Origin: UBA7672 sp964550535
Lineage (GTDB): Bacteria; Pseudomonadota; Alphaproteobacteria; Caulobacterales; Hyphomonadaceae
Assembly (NCBI GenBank): GCA_964550535.1
Contig: CAZJZQ010000092.1
Location: 1-12,916, forward strand
Direction of reading: 5' to 3'
DNA length: 12,916 nucleotides
A model generated the notes under the pieces. That model was not told where the DNA came from, did not search any database, and was given only the letters and a program-made list of their open reading frames with translations. Both the position numbers and the translations under genes were made by a program. Positions 12,185-12,916 of this stretch are shown here, piece by piece (positions within the stretch are counted from its first letter, which is position 1; each line of letters starts with the position of its first letter).

Positions 12185-12916
12185 ATGCCCCGCACCAAGA
12201 TCAAGGTCATCGTGACGCGCCGGCTGCCGGAGCCGGTCGAAACGCGGATGAGCGAACTCTTCGACGTGGAGCTGAACGAGTCCGATACGCCGATGACGAT
12301 CGAGCAGCTTGGCGACGCCGCCTCGCGTTGCGACGTGCTGGTGCCGACCGTCACCGACCGGATCGACGGCCGCATGCTGGCGCGCGCCGGAGACCGCCTG
12401 CGCCTGATCGCACAGTTCGGCGCCGGGGTGGACAATATCGATGTGCAGGCCTGCGTCTCGCGCGGCNNNNNNNNNNGGTTGGTCGCCGACCTGGATGCTG
12501 GGCCGCCGCATCTTCGGCAAGCGCCTGGGCATTGTCGGCATGGGCCGCATCGGCACCGCCGTGGCCAGGCGCGCCAAGGCGTTCGGGTTGCAGATCCACT
12601 ATCACAACCGCAAGCCGGTGCGGCAGCAGGTGGCGGACGAGCTTGAGGCGACCTACTGGGAAAGCCTCGATCAGATGCTGGCGCGCATGGACATCGTGTC
12701 CATCAACTGCCCGCATACGCCCGCAACCTTCCATCTGATTTCCGCGCGCCGGATCAAGCTGATGAAGCCCGACGCTTATCTGGTGAACACGGCGCGCGGC
12801 GAGGTGATCGACGAGGCCGCCCTGATCCGTTCGCTGGAAGCCGGAGAGATTGCGGGCGCCGGCCTCGACGTGTTCGAGAACGAGCCCAATCTCAATCCGC
12901 GTCTCAAGGCGCTGCG
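12185..12916 (+). CDS. gyaR: D-glycerate dehydrogenase / glyoxylate-hydroxypyruvate reductase (gapped and 3'-truncated)
   Basis: The ATG at 12185 has AGGGAA upstream. Residues 1-94 (VIVTRRLPEPVETRMSELFD onward, then the 'RLRLIAQFGAGVDNIDVQAC' segment) are the N-terminal half of the D-2-hydroxyacid dehydrogenase catalytic domain. Reading stops at the Ns (12467-12476) and resumes at GGT TGG (12477) as GWSPTWMLGRRIFGKRLGIV. The nucleotide-binding GMGRIG, 'YHNRKPV' and the catalytic-Arg segment VNTARGEVIDEAALI follow. The catalytic Glu and His lie beyond the right edge. The 'WSPTWMLG' segment is typical of glycerate dehydrogenase/glyoxylate reductase rather than of phosphoglycerate or lactate dehydrogenases. 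It interconverts D-glycerate and hydroxypyruvate, or glycolate and glyoxylate, with NAD(P)H. The frame difference is an artefact of the gap, so I treat the gene as intact in the organism. Confidence 0.9.
12467..12476. other. Assembly gap (10 Ns) inside the dehydrogenase gene
   Basis: Sequence before the gap ends exactly on a codon boundary (Gly94) and sequence after it starts on one (Gly-Trp), yet ten Ns would shift the frame. From the usual family sequence about 40-45 residues, including the NTPGVLTEDTADM region, are missing. The true gap is therefore roughly 120-135 bases and ten is a placeholder. Confidence 0.95.

Overview
The window is high-GC DNA (about two thirds G+C by eye) from an alphaproteobacterium. 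The evidence is a linked fabA-fabB-fabI set, an HWE-family histidine kinase, a DUF1058-type SH3 secretory protein beside a D-glycerate dehydrogenase gene, and promoter-like strings matching the Caulobacter housekeeping pattern (TTGACGS, 10-14 bases, GCTANAWC) and the alphaproteobacterial EcfG pattern (GGAAC, 16-17 bases, CGTT). A Caulobacterales/Maricaulales-like host is my guess. The run of Ns at 12467-12476 shows that this is a scaffolded draft or metagenome assembly.

Region 1 (1-2280). A membrane-anchored HWE histidine kinase runs off the left edge on the minus strand. Divergent from it is a 106-aa ABM-like protein behind an EcfG-like box. A roughly 100-base element made of nested inverted repeats then separates that gene from a convergent ada (alkylation response and repair).

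Region 2 (2281-4669). rbfA and udk form a tight plus-strand pair. ada and rbfA diverge from a 134-base gap, and both may give leaderless mRNAs. Two small membrane proteins of unknown function follow, divergently arranged. The plus-strand one lies behind a perfect EcfG-type box and an overlapping sigma-70-like promoter.

Region 3 (4670-11226) is fatty-acid synthesis with an insertion. fabA and fabB (unsaturated fatty-acid branch) are contiguous on the minus strand. They are followed by a secreted four-cysteine protein and a small YdeI/OmdA-type protein. fabI is on the same strand with its own promoter but is separated from fabB by about 3.9 kb. That gap holds the two minus-strand genes and a convergent plus-strand three-gene unit: a single-ring classic-clade AAA ATPase with a repeat-like N-terminus, a TPR protein with a C-terminal two-helix membrane anchor, and a DUF1330-like protein. 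The AAA/TPR pair is the best candidate for an uncharacterised molecular machine here.

Region 4 (11318-12916). A periplasmic two-SH3 protein diverges from a D-glycerate (glyoxylate/hydroxypyruvate) dehydrogenase gene. That gene has a Caulobacter-type promoter and a leader with mutually exclusive stems. Its coding sequence is interrupted by the assembly gap and cut by the right edge. No rRNA, tRNA, CRISPR array or transposase gene was seen.
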